NCBI RefSeq assembly: GCF_008312895.1
Contig: NZ_VSSP01000003.1
Coordinates: forward strand, 290,646 to 354,645
Source of the DNA: Luteimonas suaedae
GTDB lineage: Bacteria; Pseudomonadota; Gammaproteobacteria; Xanthomonadales; Xanthomonadaceae
Length of the DNA: 64,000 nucleotides
Reading direction: 5' to 3'
Position numbers and translations under genes: made by a program. The notes beneath the pieces are model-generated. The model was not told where the DNA came from and did not search any database. It worked only from the letters and a program-made list of their open reading frames with translations. Below are positions 8,475 through 20,171 of this stretch, in pieces (the first letter of the stretch is position 1; every line of letters starts with the position of its first letter).

Positions 8475-8990
8475 TCAAAAACCCTCTGTCGAACGGAACA
8501 GCGCCACGCGCAGGTCCGAGGCGGTGTAGATCTCACGCCCGTCCACCAGCGTGCGGCCTTCGCCGATGACCAGCACCAGCTTGCCGCGCATCACCCGACG
8601 GATGTCGACCTCGTAGCCGACCACCTTGGCGTCGGGCAGCACCTGCCCGGTGAATTTTACCTGGCCCACGCCCAACGCGCGGCCGCGGCCGGTCTCGCCC
8701 AGCCACGGCAGATAGAAGCCGCACAGCTGCCACATGGCGTCCAGCCCGAGGCAGCCGGGCATCACCGGGTCGCCATGGAAATGGCTCTCGAAGAACCACA
8801 GGTCCGGCCTGATGTCGAGCTCGGCGCGGATGACGCCCTTGCCGTAGCGGCCACCCTCGGTGGAGATCTCGGTGATGCGGTCGAACATCAGCATCGGCGG
8901 CAGCGGCAGGCGGGCGTTTTCGGCACCGAACATCTCGCCGCGGGCGCAGGCCAGCAGCTGTTCGCGGTCGAACGAAGAGGGTCGATTCAT
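8475..8990 (-). CDS. fabA: 3-hydroxydecanoyl-ACP dehydratase/isomerase
   Basis: A 171-residue hot-dog-fold enzyme (the E. coli enzyme has 172). It dehydrates 3-hydroxydecanoyl-ACP and isomerises the trans-2 to the cis-3 product, the branch point to unsaturated fatty acids. The catalytic histidine lies in [14 protein letters not shown] near residue 71 and the partner aspartate in [10 protein letters not shown]. The start is the ATG at 8990 ([10 protein letters not shown]); the longer frame to 9029 only adds leader. It is first in the fabAB operon. The promoter must lie in 8991-9067, but no clear hexamers were seen there. Confidence 0.96.
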   Translation of the reverse strand: MNRPSSFDREQLLACARGEMFGAENARLPLPPMLMFDRITEISTEGGRYGKGVIRAELDIRPDLWFFESHFHGDPVMPGCLGLDAMWQLCGFYLPWLGETGRGRALGVGQVKFTGQVLPDAKVVGYEVDIRRVMRGKLVLVIGEGRTLVDGREIYTASDLRVALFRSTEGF

Positions 8991-9067
8991 GTCGTCTCGC
9001 AAGCAGGGAATCGCACACTTTGCCAGCACCGGGCGAAAACTGCCTTGATGGGCATCATGCGCGGGAC

Positions 9068-10065
9068 ATGACCGGCTTCAGTACGGCGGCGTATATCCGC
9101 GCCTTCGATCTCGCCTTCGTCGTGCAGACGCTGCTGCCGCTGCTGATCATCGCGCTCGGCTACGGGCTGCTGGCCGACGAGCGCGAACGCGGGCTGGACC
9201 GGATCCTGGCGGTCCAGCAGGTCGCGCCCGGTTGGCTGCTGGCGGGGCGGCTGCTCCCGAGCGAGCCTGGTGCTGCTGTTGAACGCGGCCCGCGGCGCGC
9301 AGGCCGTCGATTCGCCGCAACGCGCCGTCCGCTTCGGCTGGGCGGTGCTGCTGATCCTGGGCTACGGCGCGTTCTGGTGGGCGCTGGCGGCCTGGATCGG
9401 CACCTGGAAGCTGCGCGACGGCCAGACCCTGCTGGCATTGCTGGCCGCGTGGGTGCTGCTGGTGCTGGCGATCCCGGCGCTGGTCGGCCTGCTGTCGCGC
9501 GACGCGCATCGCCCGCCGTCGCGCTTCGAGCTGATCGCGACGGCACGCAGACAGGAAATCGCGGGCGCACAGCGCAGCGCTGCTCGGCGAATACACCCAC
9601 GAGCACCCCGATCTCGATCCCGCCGCGAACGCCGACCTGCCGGTCTGGGCGCGGAACTCGTTCCTGACCTCGCGTGCGGTGGACGAGGCCGTCGCCCCGG
9701 TGGTCGCGCGCTTCAACCAGGCGCTGGCCGCGCAGCACGCGCTGGTCGCGCGCTGGCAATACGCCTCGCCCGCGCTGATGGTGCAGCGCGGACTGGCCGC
9801 CGCCGCGGGCACCGACGAATCCCGCAATACGGCCTTCGTGGCGCAGGCGCGCGATTACTTCCGCCGTTTCCGCGAGCGCACCGGCCGCATGATGCTCGGC
9901 GGCGGGAAACTCGATGCGCAGACGCTAGCGGCGCTGCCGCGCTTCGGGTTCGTCGAACCCGCTCCGCAATCGGTCTGGCAGGCGCTGCGCTGGCCGCTGC
10001 TGACGCTGTGGTCGTTGGCGGCGCTGCTGCTGCTCGTCGCTTTCCGTCGAATCGCGCGGAACTAG
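9068..10065 (+). pseudogene. Decayed ABC permease of the DUF3526 family
   Basis: Pieces of one membrane protein occur in three frames. 9068-9260 encodes VVQTLLPLLIIALGYGLLA; ~9265-9565 in another frame encodes AARGAQAV...ILGYGAFWWALAAWIGTW; ~9585-10065 in a third frame encodes LLGEYTHEHPDLDP...FNQALAAQ and a last helix before RRIARN. Joined, they give the central and C-terminal part of a DUF3526 ABC-2-type permease. The usual N-terminal helix and periplasmic domain (about 150 residues) are missing, and no ATPase gene is nearby. Frame changes lie near 9255-9265 and 9560-9585. Truncation plus two shifts makes decay more likely than sequencing error. Confidence 0.8.
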
Positions 10066-10073
10066 AGCGCGGC

Positions 10074-11408
10074 TTATCGCTCGAAGGCGCCGATGTCCGC
10101 CCGCGCGCCCCGCACCCGCGGGAATCCCGGCCCGCGCTGGTCGACCTCCAGCCCGGCGACGTTGTTGCCGGCGTCGATCGCGGGACTGCCGGCCGCCAGG
10201 GCATGCGTCTGCGTGCGTCCGCCATTGGCGGCCAGCGGCAGCAGCCGCGGATCCGTGCAGAGGGTGTCCGCAGGGATCTCCAGTAACGTCGACTGGATGA
10301 GGTTGTTGGCGCCCAGGATGCGCCCGGTTCCGGAAAAGTCGCTGATGTCCCACGACGGCTCGCCGTTGCAGGTGCTGCCCGCGATGATCGTGCTTTCCAA
10401 GTGGATTTCTGTTGCGAAGGCCAGGGCGGCAAGGCATTGGAAAGGCGGGGTGTTGCGGTTGAAGGCGATCGTGCTGTTTGCGATGGTCGTGTTCGGGCCA
10501 ACCCATCCGGCACTGAACTGTACGGCGCTGTTGCCGGAGATGGTGGTGTTGACGATCTGCGGATCGACGTCGCCGGAAAGGGTAAGGCCGCCGTAGTCTC
10601 GATCCGAGCTGTTATCGGAAATCGTGGAATGGGCGATGCGGATCGGGCCTCCCTGCAGCGCAGCGGACACGAAGCCGCCGCCGGAAGCGCGCGCACGGTT
10701 GCCGGAAACGGTCGCGTACGACAGGGTGATGCCGTTGTGGGTACGGACGCCGCCGCCCGAGCCCGCGACATTCTTGAGGATGCGTACGCGATGCGCGCGG
10801 AGGTGGCCGCGCACGAACGCGCCGCCGCCCGCCGTGCTGGCGCCGTCCACGCCGTTGGAATAGATCGCGCTGTAGGAGAGGATGAGGTCGCCCTCCACGT
10901 GCACGCCGCCACCGAATCCCTGGTTGCGTGCGTACGCGCCGCAATGACGCACGTGCACGTCGACGAGCTCGGCATCGCCGGCCGTATACACGCAGCCGCC
11001 CTCCGCCTGCGGCGCACGATGCTGGCCGTGCTCGATGGCGATGCCGCGCAGCGCTAGCTCGCCCGTGCCGGTATGGCGGAACACCGAGCTGGCGTAGTTG
11101 CCGCTGATCGCAAACTGGTTGAAGCCGGGACCGCGCACGGCGAGGCTCGCCTGCGGCACCATGATCGCGCCGCTGGTGAGGACGATGCGTCCGCAGCTCA
11201 ATCCGCGCAGGTCCACCGTGTCGCCGCTGGCCGCGCCGGCGACAGTGGCGCGCAGGCTTCCCGCGCCGCTGTCGGCACACGTGGTGGGCAGGTGGGTGGC
11301 CGCATGGGCCTGGCCGGGTACGGAGACGAGGCCGAGGCCCGCGACGCCGAGCAGGAAGGCGCCCCCGGCGGCCGCGCGGATGACCGGATGCAGCTGCGCC
11401 CTGGCCAT
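10074..11408 (-). CDS. Exported right-handed beta-helix protein (choice-of-anchor Q type)
   Basis: A 444-residue secreted protein. The N-terminus has a basic start, a hydrophobic core ([16 protein letters not shown]) and an AHA|A-type signal peptidase site. The mature part opens with [13 protein letters not shown] and then repeats short strands with asparagine/serine turns ([25 protein letters not shown]), the pattern of a pectate-lyase-like beta-helix. The end [13 protein letters not shown]...[11 protein letters not shown] is the choice-of-anchor Q signature, common in extracellular proteins of unknown role. GGAG precedes the ATG at 11408. A much longer open frame to 13532 passes through the next gene and is spurious. 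Confidence 0.85.
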   Translation of the reverse strand: MARAQLHPVIRAAAGGAFLLGVAGLGLVSVPGQAHAATHLPTTCADSGAGSLRATVAGAASGDTVDLRGLSCGRIVLTSGAIMVPQASLAVRGPGFNQFAISGNYASSVFRHTGTGELALRGIAIEHGQHRAPQAEGGCVYTAGDAELVDVHVRHCGAYARNQGFGGGVHVEGDLILSYSAIYSNGVDGASTAGGGAFVRGHLRAHRVRILKNVAGSGGGVRTHNGITLSYATVSGNRARASGGGFVSAALQGGPIRIAHSTISDNSSDRDYGGLTLSGDVDPQIVNTTISGNSAVQFSAGWVGPNTTIANSTIAFNRNTPPFQCLAALAFATEIHLESTIIAGSTCNGEPSWDISDFSGTGRILGANNLIQSTLLEIPADTLCTDPRLLPLAANGGRTQTHALAAGSPAIDAGNNVAGLEVDQRGPGFPRVRGARADIGAFER

Positions 11409-11479
11409 GACCGATCTCCTGCTCACGGGGAGCGGAATCGTGGCGGGCGGCGCGTGAAAGATGCGTATGGGTGCCGGGC

Positions 11480-13483
11480 TTATGCCTTCTTCCGCCGCGC
11501 CAGCTCCGCACGCCCGAGCCGCAACGCTTCGATGATCGCGTCGGTGTCGTAGACGCATCCCGCCCAGGTGCCGCCGCTGGCGTCCTGCAGCGCGGCCCAG
11601 AGGCGGGTGTCGGCCGGGAGCCGCGGGTGCGGCGCGATCGCGGCGTGGAGTTCCCGGTCCGCGAGCAGCGCCGCGCCCTGCCTCGGATCGAGCGGAGCGG
11701 CGCGATCGGTGCCGACGAAGTCGATGCGGCCTTCCAGGCGACTGCGGTCGATCTCGATGCGCACCAGGTCGCCGTCGCGCAGCCTGCCGATCGGTCCGCC
11801 CGCCAGCGCCTCGGGGCCGACGTGGCCGATGCAGGCGCCGGTCGACACGCCGGAGAAGCGCGCATCGGTGAGGACCGGCACGTGCTTGCCCCAGGGCAGG
11901 TGCTTGAGCGCGGAGGTGAGCTGGTAAGTCTCCTCCATGCCCGTGCCGGCCGGCCCGCAGCCGGCGAGCACGACGACGTCGCCCGCGCGGACCGCACCCT
12001 CGCCCCTGGCCTTGATCGCGCGGATGGCGTCGCGCTCGGAGGCGAACACGCGCGCGGGGCCGGTGTGGCGGTAGACGTCGTCCGCATCGACCACGGACGG
12101 GTCGATGGAAGTGGCCTTGATGACGGAGCCCTCCGGCGCCAGGTTGCCGATCGGGAACACCAGCGCACTGGTCATGCCCGCTGCCCGCGCGGCGTCGGCA
12201 CCCATGATGACGTGGCCGGGGTCGACGCCGTCCAGTTCGCGCAGGCGCGCACGCGCGGCGGCGCGCGTGGCGCTGCGTTCCCACCAGTCCAGGTTCTCGC
12301 CGAGCGGCCGGCCGGTGACGGTCAGCGCGTCCAGGTGCAGCAGGCCCATGTCGCGCAGGTGCAGCATCACCTCGGGCACGCCGCCGGCCATGAACACCTG
12401 CACCGTGGGATGGTGCCGCGGGCCGTTGGGCAGCGCGTCGACCAGCCGCGGCGTCGCGCGGTTGGCGCGCGTCCAGTCCTCGACCGTGGGCGGCACCAGG
12501 CCGGCGGCATGCGCGATCGCCGGCACGTGCAGCAGCAGGTTGGTGGAACCGCCGAACGCGGCATGCACGACGAGCGCGTTCGCGACCGCCTCGCGGGTGA
12601 GGATGGCCGACAGCGGGATCCCGTCGGCCGCCAGCCGCATCAGCGCCAGCGCCGAGCGTCGCGCCATGTCGGTCCAGACCGGTTCGCCGGACGGCATCAG
12701 CGCGCTGTGCGGCAATGCCATGCCCAGCGCCTCGGCGATCACCTGCGAGGTGGCCGCGGTGCCCAGGAACTGGCAACCGCCGCCCGGCGAGCCGCAGGCG
12801 CGGCAACCCATCGCCGCGGCATGCTCGAGGTCGATCAGGCCGTGCGCGAAACGCGCGCCGATGGTCTGCACGGTGCCCGCATCCTCCGCGCCGCGCGCCG
12901 GCAGCGTGACGCCGCCGGGCACGGCCACGCCGGGCAGGTCCGCGCAACCGGCCAGCGCCAGCAGCGTCGCCGGCAGGCCCTTGTCGCAGGTGGCGATGCC
13001 CAGCACGCCCCTGCGCTGCGGCAGCGATCGGATCAGGCGGCGCATGGTGACGGCGGCATCGTTGCGGTACGGCAGGCTGTCGAACATGCCGGTGGTGCCC
13101 TGGGTGCGGCCGTCGCAGGGATCGCTGCACATCACCGAGAACGGCAGCGCGCCATGCGCGGCGAAGGTCTCTGCCGCGGCCTGAACCAGGCGGTCGATCT
13201 CCCAGTGCCCGGTGTGCATGCCCAGCGCGACCGGGCGGCCATCCGCCGCGCGCAGGCCGCCCTGGGTGCTGACGATCAGGAACGGATCGCGCCCGACGTC
13301 GGCGGCGCGCCAGCCCATGCCGGCGTTCTGGGTCAGGCCGAAGAGGTTGCCGCTGGGTTCCTCGCGCAGCATGCGCGCATCGATCGGCAGGTGCCCGCGC
13401 GGCCCCTCCCCCGAGGTGCGGGTGGCGGCGATGGCCGATCCGTCGCCGAGGATCGCGTCGAGGCCGTAGCCGGGCCCGCTCAT
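11480..13483 (-). CDS. Xylonate-type dehydratase, IlvD/Edd superfamily (YjhG/YagF group)
   Basis: A 667-residue cytosolic Fe-S dehydratase, predicted to remove water from a pentonate such as D-xylonate to give 2-keto-3-deoxy-pentonate. Cluster-binding and active-site landmarks are [15 protein letters not shown] near residue 115, [13 protein letters not shown] near 160 and [18 protein letters not shown] near 225. Near the C-terminus are [24 protein letters not shown] and the GG.I..L.DGD segment. Length and the [12 protein letters not shown] form fit the YjhG/YagF group rather than IlvD (about 610) or Edd (about 600). It is the last gene of the leftward sugar-acid operon, 12 bases after the dehydrogenase stop. 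Substrate stereochemistry cannot be fixed from sequence. Confidence 0.88.
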   Translation of the reverse strand: MSGPGYGLDAILGDGSAIAATRTSGEGPRGHLPIDARMLREEPSGNLFGLTQNAGMGWRAADVGRDPFLIVSTQGGLRAADGRPVALGMHTGHWEIDRLVQAAAETFAAHGALPFSVMCSDPCDGRTQGTTGMFDSLPYRNDAAVTMRRLIRSLPQRRGVLGIATCDKGLPATLLALAGCADLPGVAVPGGVTLPARGAEDAGTVQTIGARFAHGLIDLEHAAAMGCRACGSPGGGCQFLGTAATSQVIAEALGMALPHSALMPSGEPVWTDMARRSALALMRLAADGIPLSAILTREAVANALVVHAAFGGSTNLLLHVPAIAHAAGLVPPTVEDWTRANRATPRLVDALPNGPRHHPTVQVFMAGGVPEVMLHLRDMGLLHLDALTVTGRPLGENLDWWERSATRAAARARLRELDGVDPGHVIMGADAARAAGMTSALVFPIGNLAPEGSVIKATSIDPSVVDADDVYRHTGPARVFASERDAIRAIKARGEGAVRAGDVVVLAGCGPAGTGMEETYQLTSALKHLPWGKHVPVLTDARFSGVSTGACIGHVGPEALAGGPIGRLRDGDLVRIEIDRSRLEGRIDFVGTDRAAPLDPRQGAALLADRELHAAIAPHPRLPADTRLWAALQDASGGTWAGCVYDTDAIIEALRLGRAELARRKKA

Positions 13484-13495
13484 CGCGTTCGTGCC

Positions 13496-15094
13496 TCAGA
13501 CATCGCGCGTGGTCCATTCGCCGTCGATCCATCGCAGCAGCGCACCGGTCGGGTTACGGTCGCGCAACGACGGCGGCAGGCGATGGTGGCGGACGTTGTC
13601 GTAGCAATGCAGGGCAGAGAACCGGATCGCCGCCGCCGGGAAACCCACCGCGGTGAAACCCGGGTGCCCGGTCGCCGGAAACGGGCCGCCATGGTTCATC
13701 GCTGCGCTGACGGCGACGCCGATGGGCATCCTGTCGTTGAGCAGGCGCCCGACGCGGGGGCGCAGGATGCGCTCGAGCGCATCGTAGGTGTCGTCGTCGG
13801 CGCCGCCGCTGTCGCTGTAGACCGCGGCGGTGAGGTTGCCCTCCATGGCTTCCGCGATCCGCGGCAGCTGCTCCGTGGATTCGGCGACGACCAGCAGGCA
13901 GACGGGGCCGAAGGCCTCGCTCTGCAGGGCGGCGGGATCCTCGAGGAAACGCGTCCCGGACACGCGCAGCAGGGTCGGCCGGAAAGCATGGCCTTCGGCG
14001 TCGGCGATGCCGCCGCCGGCCAGCAGGTCCGCGCCGGCGCTGCGCAGGCCCGCGACCGCGTCGGCGACGGCCTGCGGGCTGCGCGGCGTGAGCAGCACGC
14101 CGGGCGCCGCCGCCGCGGTCAGGCGCCGCAGCGCCTCGACGAAGGTCTCGGCGTGCTCGTCCGGCGCGAGCACGGCCAGCCCCGGCTTGGTGCAGAACTG
14201 GCCCGCGCCCATGGCGCAGGACGCATGGAGTTCGTCGGCGATCGCGGTGCCCCGCTCGCGCAGCGCGCCCGCCAGCACGAATACCGGATTGACGCTCGAC
14301 ATCTCCACGTAGACCGGCTTGCCCGTCTTGTCGGCGGCGGCCTTCAGCGCCATGCCCGCGGCACGGCTGCCGGTGAAGGCGATCGCGGCGACCGCCGGGT
14401 CGGCGGCCAGGCGCAGCCCCAGCCCGGCATCGGCATGGAAGAACATCTGCACCGCACCGGCGGGCAAGCCCGTGGCCTTCGCCGACGCCAGCGCGGCCTC
14501 CGCGAGCAGCGCCGAAGTGCCGGGATGCGCCGGATGCGCCTTGGCGATGACCGGATTGCCGGCCGCAATGGCGGCGGCGAAATCGCCGCCGGCGATGCCG
14601 TTGAAGGCGAACGGGAAGTTACTCGGGCCAAACACCAGCACCGGACCGCCGAGCGGGCCGTACACCGAGCGGATGCCGGCCGCGGTATCGATGGTGGGCC
14701 GGCTCCAGCCGCCGTCGCGCGCCGCCTGCGCGGCCTGGCGCAGCTGGCCGCTGGTGCGCGGCAACTCGACGTTGCGCAGGCGCGGCTCGACGGGCAGGCT
14801 GGTTTCGCGATGCGCCGTTTCCACGAGCTCCGCCGCGCGCGCCTCGATGGCCCCAGCATAGGCGTCGAGAAAGTCGGCGATCCGCCCGGCCGGCAGCCGC
14901 GCCATCTCGGCGGCGGCGCGCCGGCCCGCGGCGAGCATGGCTTCGAGGTCCGGCCAGCCCGACACCGGATAGCCCCGGCCGCCGAGTTCCCGCTTCGTGG
15001 ACGGATCGACGGCGCGGAAGCGGCCAATGGGCGCATCGGCCCGGATCCAGCGGCCGTCGACGAGGATGGGGTGCAGCGTATCGATCGGGTTCAT
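13496..15094 (-). CDS. 2-oxoglutarate semialdehyde (2,5-dioxovalerate) dehydrogenase
   Basis: A 532-residue aldehyde dehydrogenase. The catalytic cysteine is in [10 protein letters not shown] near residue 300, the general-base glutamate in [10 protein letters not shown] near 260, the NAD(P) loop in AFTGSRAAG, and [10 protein letters not shown] near 155 holds the oxyanion asparagine. The GQFCTKPG form and ~530 length are typical of the ketoglutarate semialdehyde dehydrogenases that finish pentonate and hexarate degradation by making 2-oxoglutarate. The open frame runs to 15814, but the ATG at 15094 overlaps the upstream stop (ATGA), so the two genes are probably translationally coupled. It acts after the FAH-family dehydratase. 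Confidence 0.9.
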   Translation of the reverse strand: MNPIDTLHPILVDGRWIRADAPIGRFRAVDPSTKRELGGRGYPVSGWPDLEAMLAAGRRAAAEMARLPAGRIADFLDAYAGAIEARAAELVETAHRETSLPVEPRLRNVELPRTSGQLRQAAQAARDGGWSRPTIDTAAGIRSVYGPLGGPVLVFGPSNFPFAFNGIAGGDFAAAIAAGNPVIAKAHPAHPGTSALLAEAALASAKATGLPAGAVQMFFHADAGLGLRLAADPAVAAIAFTGSRAAGMALKAAADKTGKPVYVEMSSVNPVFVLAGALRERGTAIADELHASCAMGAGQFCTKPGLAVLAPDEHAETFVEALRRLTAAAAPGVLLTPRSPQAVADAVAGLRSAGADLLAGGGIADAEGHAFRPTLLRVSGTRFLEDPAALQSEAFGPVCLLVVAESTEQLPRIAEAMEGNLTAAVYSDSGGADDDTYDALERILRPRVGRLLNDRMPIGVAVSAAMNHGGPFPATGHPGFTAVGFPAAAIRFSALHCYDNVRHHRLPPSLRDRNPTGALLRWIDGEWTTRDV

Positions 15095-15906
15095 TGCACG
15101 GGGTTCTCCAGCACCAGGCCATCGATGTCGATGCGCACGACGTCGCCGGCCTGCAGGGTGAAATCTTCGCCCGGCACGATCCCGGTGCCGGTGAACAGGA
15201 ACGCGCCCTGCGGGAAATGCAGTTCGCGAAACAGATAGGCGGCCAGTTCCTCGAGACCGCGCTTCATCCGCGAGCTGCGCGTATTGCCGGCGAACGCGCG
15301 CGCGCCGCCACGCACGATGTCCAGCGCGACCGGCAGGTCGCGCATGGCCTCCGGCGGGCACAGGCGGATGCCGGGGCCGAGCGCACAGGCGCCGTCGTAG
15401 ACCTTGGCCTGCGGCAGGTACAGCGGGTTCTCGCCCTCGATGCTGCGCGAGGACACGTCGTTGCCCGTGGTGTAGCCGACGATCCGTCCCGCGGCGTCCA
15501 GCAGCAGCACCAGTTCCGGCTCGGGCACGTTCCAGGCGCTGTCGGCACGGATGCGGATGGGCTGGCCGTGCCCCATGACCCGCCAGCCGCTGGCCTTGAA
15601 GAACAGCTCCGGGCGCTCGGCGCCGTAGACCTTCTGGTACACGTCCCGGCTCTGCGACTCGGCCTCGCGCGCCATGCGGCTGCTGAGATAGGTGACGCCG
15701 CTGGCCCAGGCCTCCTGCCCGTCCTCGATCGGCGCCAGCAGCGGCGCGGTCGCCGCCTCGCCGACCGGCAGCGATGCCGGCGGCGCCATCGCGTCGGCGG
15801 GCAGGCCCAGCCATCCGTCCAGCGCGAAGTCCGACGGCAGGTAGCGGCCGTCCAGCGCCCAGCGCGGGCCGGCGGCGGTAGCATGGCGTGTCAGCGTGGC
15901 GTGCAT
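15091..15906 (-). CDS. FAH-family 2-keto-3-deoxy-pentonate dehydratase (XylX-like)
   Basis: A 271-residue cytosolic protein of the fumarylacetoacetate hydrolase superfamily. Metal-binding acidic residues are in [37 protein letters not shown] holds the usual Asn-Asp pair and following Glu, and [22 protein letters not shown] closes the fold. In Weimberg-type clusters this kind of protein converts 2-keto-3-deoxy-xylonate (or arabonate) to 2-oxoglutarate semialdehyde. The role is inferred from its place between a pentonate dehydratase, a semialdehyde dehydrogenase and a sugar-acid permease. The start at 15906 gives a normal length. The permease stop lies 30 bases upstream. Confidence 0.85.
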   Translation of the reverse strand: MHATLTRHATAAGPRWALDGRYLPSDFALDGWLGLPADAMAPPASLPVGEAATAPLLAPIEDGQEAWASGVTYLSSRMAREAESQSRDVYQKVYGAERPELFFKASGWRVMGHGQPIRIRADSAWNVPEPELVLLLDAAGRIVGYTTGNDVSSRSIEGENPLYLPQAKVYDGACALGPGIRLCPPEAMRDLPVALDIVRGGARAFAGNTRSSRMKRGLEELAAYLFRELHFPQGAFLFTGTGIVPGEDFTLQAGDVVRIDIDGLVLENPVQ

Positions 15907-15936
15907 GGCGGCAACCGTTTCAAGGGGGGGAAGAGG

Positions 15937-17274
<1,338 letters not shown>

Positions 17275-17285
17275 CTCGGTCCCTA

Positions 17286-17299
17286 TGTTAGCGCTATCA
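17286..17299 (-). promoter_or_regulatory. LacI-family operator (XylR-like box)
   Basis: Read on the minus strand the site is TGATAGCGCTAACA, a 14-base palindrome with one mismatched pair and the central GCGC typical of LacI/GalR operators. It differs by one base from the xyl box recalled for XylR of Xanthomonas (TGGTAGCGCTAACA). It sits 12-25 bases before the permease start, where a bound repressor would block transcription or early elongation. The cognate regulator is not in this window. Confidence 0.7.
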
Positions 17300-17630
17300 C
17301 TTCAGGCCCTATGATGCCCTTTCCTGCCGGAAGCGCATGTTGCGCCGTGTCATCCGGCTTCTTCCGGCGCTGGAAAGCATCATTACGACCTCTCCTACGA
17401 CCCGGCTGATTCGCTCAGACATTCGGCTCGTAACGATCATCTGGTGCGAGCCGCACGCGGATGCTCGACCCATCGCTGGATCACGGCGTGCGTAGCCAAC
17501 AGCTTCGACATTCATGGTGAGAAGTTGGTCACCCATCGTTACGCGGGCCTGTAATGAACGCTTCGGATAATGCCCGATCGTGCTTTGACGGCACTCGTCT
17601 TTTCCCCATCCACAGAAGGGTTGATTGCTC
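17300..17630. other. Divergent gap between permease and TonB receptor
   Basis: About 330 bases with no credible gene. It must carry the promoters of the leftward sugar-acid operon and the rightward receptor. A GATAAT hexamer at 17566-17571 could be a -10 for the receptor, but no convincing -35 was found. A second copy of the LacI box was not seen. Confidence 0.5.
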
Positions 17631-20171
17631 ATGCGCGGTTCCCGTTCCTACTCGTGCAATCGCCTTGCGAAGGCAGTTGCGATTGCGATAGCGTTTGCCG
17701 CCCCCCTGGTGTCGATCGCGCAAGAGACGGCGGAAGCGCAGCCTGAGGCGGAAGAAGTACCTGCTTCCGGGAAAAGCGACAAAGTCAGCGAGCTGGATGC
17801 GGTGGTGGTCACGGGTTCGGCGAGGACCCAGCGTCGTTTCGACGCCTCTTATGCGGTCAACTCCCTGACCGCGGAGGAAGTGCAGAAGCTCGCGCCCAAG
17901 AGCTATGCGGACCTGCTGGGCAACGTGCCGGGCATCCATGTCGAATCGACCGGCGGCGAAGTGCAGAACATCACTCGCCTGCGCGGCATTCCGACCGACC
18001 GCGGCTATATCATCTTCCAGCAGGATGGATTGCCGCTGTACCACGAAATCGACGGGCACTTCTTCAACTCCGGCGAAGGCATGCATCGCTTCGATGTCAT
18101 GAACCAGCGCGTCGAAGTCGTGCGCGGCGGCCCGGCGCCGATCTACGCCAGTGGCGGTGCGGCCATCGTCAACAACATCCTGGCCGAGGGCAGCGACGAG
18201 ACGAAGGGCAAGGCACAGCTCACGCTCGGCGATACCGGGCTCTACCGTGTCGAGGCGTTTCAATCGGGAGCCCTTTCCGAGGACACCTACTACTCGGTAG
18301 GCGGGTTCCTGCGCCACCACGACGGCTATCGGGACAACGGGTTCCCCAACGACCAGGGCGGCCAGCTCCGCGCCAACCTCAAGCATTATCTGGAGGATGG
18401 CTGGGTGAAGTTCAGCGGCACCTTCGTCGACGACCGTAACGTCTTCTACCTGCCGATCCCGATTGCCGATCCGCGCGATCCCTCGGTCTCGCTGGATCCG
18501 TACCTGGATTACTTCACCGGCACGATGAACTCGCCTTCGCTGCGTAATGTGACCCTCAAGCACCTGGATTCCGCAGGCGTGATGCAGAGCCTGCGCCGGG
18601 ACCTGGCGGACGGCCGCCACATGCGCTTCGGGAACGTCGGCTTCCAGTACGAGAACAACGCCGGCGACTGGGTCGTCTCGCTCAAGTCCGGCTACACCAA
18701 GGGCAAGGTGAGCTTCGATGCGCTTTATTCCACGACCAATCCGGTCGACGGAAACACGTTCGCCGACAGCTACCTGAGCCGGGCGCAGAGCGCTTTCGGC
18801 GACGGCGTCGCGTCGATGGGCTATGCCCTGGCCGGCACCAACGGCGCCACGGCTTACGATCCCTATACGGCTTCCGGCCTGGTCATCTCGGCGCAATATC
18901 GCGCGATCGAGTCGGAGTTCTATTCGGCGCAGGCGGACCTAAGCGCGGCCCGCCGGTTCGAAACCGGCTTCGGCGTGCACGACCTCAATATCGGTGTCTA
19001 TACCTCGTTCTACGGAACCACGGCTTTCACGGCCTACCAGGACATGCTGCTTGAAGTCGCGGGCAAACCGAGGACGCTCGACCTGGTGGCCTATTCTGCG
19101 CAGGGTGCGCCGCTGGGCTACGTGACCGACAACGGCGTGCTGCGCTACACGACCACACTCAACGCGGGCGAGGTCGATGCGAAGATGCTTGCGGTATACG
19201 CCAATGACACCTGGGAAATCACCGAGAGCCTCAAGCTGGACGCCGGCATCCGCCACGAACGGTACGGCTACGACGGCTACGCCGAGCAGACCGACGGCGC
19301 CGACCTGGGCGACGCCGAAACACTGGCCGACGATACCACCCGGCGCTTCAGCGGCGGCACCCAGACGCACGATCTGGACCCGTCGGTCACCAACTGGACG
19401 GTCGGTCTGAACTACGACTTCAACGCCAACTTCGGTGCCTACGGCCGCGCCTCGCATGTGGAGATCGCGCCGCAGTCCAGCGTCGCACGCAGCATCAATC
19501 CGACCATTGTCGAGACCAAGACCGATCAGTACGAGCTGGGCTTGAAGGCCACCTTCGATCGCGCCTATCTGTACCTGACGGCCTTCTACACCAAGTTCGA
19601 TCCGTTGAACGCCTCGTTCGTGGCCTACAACCCCACCACCGGACGCAACGATGAGTCGGTGCCTTTCATAGGGACCGCCGTGTCGAAGGGCGTCGAGATA
19701 GACGGCTTGTTCAGGGCGTCGGACTGGTTCTCGCTGGCGGGCGCGGTGACGCTCAGCGACCCGCAGTACAAAAATCTGCAGAACAACGCCGGCGCGGACC
19801 CCAGCGCGGTGAACGGCAACCAGATCGTCCGCGAGCCGAAGCTCTACGGCAATATCCGCCCGACTTTCAGCTTCATGGCCGGAAACGACGAGATCGAAGC
19901 CTATCTTCGCTACGATTTCGTCGGCAAGGCCTATGTCGATCTGTTCAACCGCACGGCACTGCCTTCCTACCAGACGCTGGGCGTCGGACTATCCTGGAAA
20001 CGCGATGCTTGGGGCGTGCAATTGGTGGGCGACAATCTGACCGATGAGAAAGGCTTGACCGAGGGCAATACACGCACCGACGCCCTGGCGGGACAAGGGT
20101 CGAGCGAGGCGATCTATGGCCGCCCATTGTTCGGCCGCAACTTCCGTCTGGTATTGAGCCGGAGCTGGTAA
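17631..20171 (+). CDS. TonB-dependent outer membrane receptor
   Basis: An 846-residue receptor. Residues 1-31 form a signal peptide (AIAIAFAAPLVSIAQ). LDAVVVTGSARTQRR near residue 60 is the TonB-box region, and the plug follows (DLLGNVPGIHVES...TRLRGIPTDRGYIIFQQDGLPLY and VEVVRGGPAPIYASGGAAIVNNI). The remainder is a 22-strand-type barrel ending RNFRLVLSRSW, with the terminal aromatic residue expected of outer membrane proteins. AGAAGGG lies ten bases before the ATG at 17631. It reads with the next gene through a TAATG overlap. The ligand is unknown. Neighbouring sugar-acid genes are divergent, so a carbohydrate ligand is possible but unproven. Confidence 0.92.
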   Translation: MRGSRSYSCNRLAKAVAIAIAFAAPLVSIAQETAEAQPEAEEVPASGKSDKVSELDAVVVTGSARTQRRFDASYAVNSLTAEEVQKLAPKSYADLLGNVPGIHVESTGGEVQNITRLRGIPTDRGYIIFQQDGLPLYHEIDGHFFNSGEGMHRFDVMNQRVEVVRGGPAPIYASGGAAIVNNILAEGSDETKGKAQLTLGDTGLYRVEAFQSGALSEDTYYSVGGFLRHHDGYRDNGFPNDQGGQLRANLKHYLEDGWVKFSGTFVDDRNVFYLPIPIADPRDPSVSLDPYLDYFTGTMNSPSLRNVTLKHLDSAGVMQSLRRDLADGRHMRFGNVGFQYENNAGDWVVSLKSGYTKGKVSFDALYSTTNPVDGNTFADSYLSRAQSAFGDGVASMGYALAGTNGATAYDPYTASGLVISAQYRAIESEFYSAQADLSAARRFETGFGVHDLNIGVYTSFYGTTAFTAYQDMLLEVAGKPRTLDLVAYSAQGAPLGYVTDNGVLRYTTTLNAGEVDAKMLAVYANDTWEITESLKLDAGIRHERYGYDGYAEQTDGADLGDAETLADDTTRRFSGGTQTHDLDPSVTNWTVGLNYDFNANFGAYGRASHVEIAPQSSVARSINPTIVETKTDQYELGLKATFDRAYLYLTAFYTKFDPLNASFVAYNPTTGRNDESVPFIGTAVSKGVEIDGLFRASDWFSLAGAVTLSDPQYKNLQNNAGADPSAVNGNQIVREPKLYGNIRPTFSFMAGNDEIEAYLRYDFVGKAYVDLFNRTALPSYQTLGVGLSWKRDAWGVQLVGDNLTDEKGLTEGNTRTDALAGQGSSEAIYGRPLFGRNFRLVLSRSW

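Noticed and set aside
10074..13532. Single long minus-strand frame joining the beta-helix protein to the dehydratase region
   Set aside because: The part beyond 11408 runs out of frame through the real dehydratase gene; the signal peptide and ribosome site fix the start at 11408.
11471..15238. 1255-codon + strand frame opposite the sugar-acid operon
   Set aside because: Antisense to two clearly identified enzymes; composition typical of shadow frames.
13496..15814. Longer form of the aldehyde dehydrogenase
   Set aside because: The extra N-terminal part is out-of-frame reading of the FAH-family gene; the ATGA overlap fixes the start at 15094.
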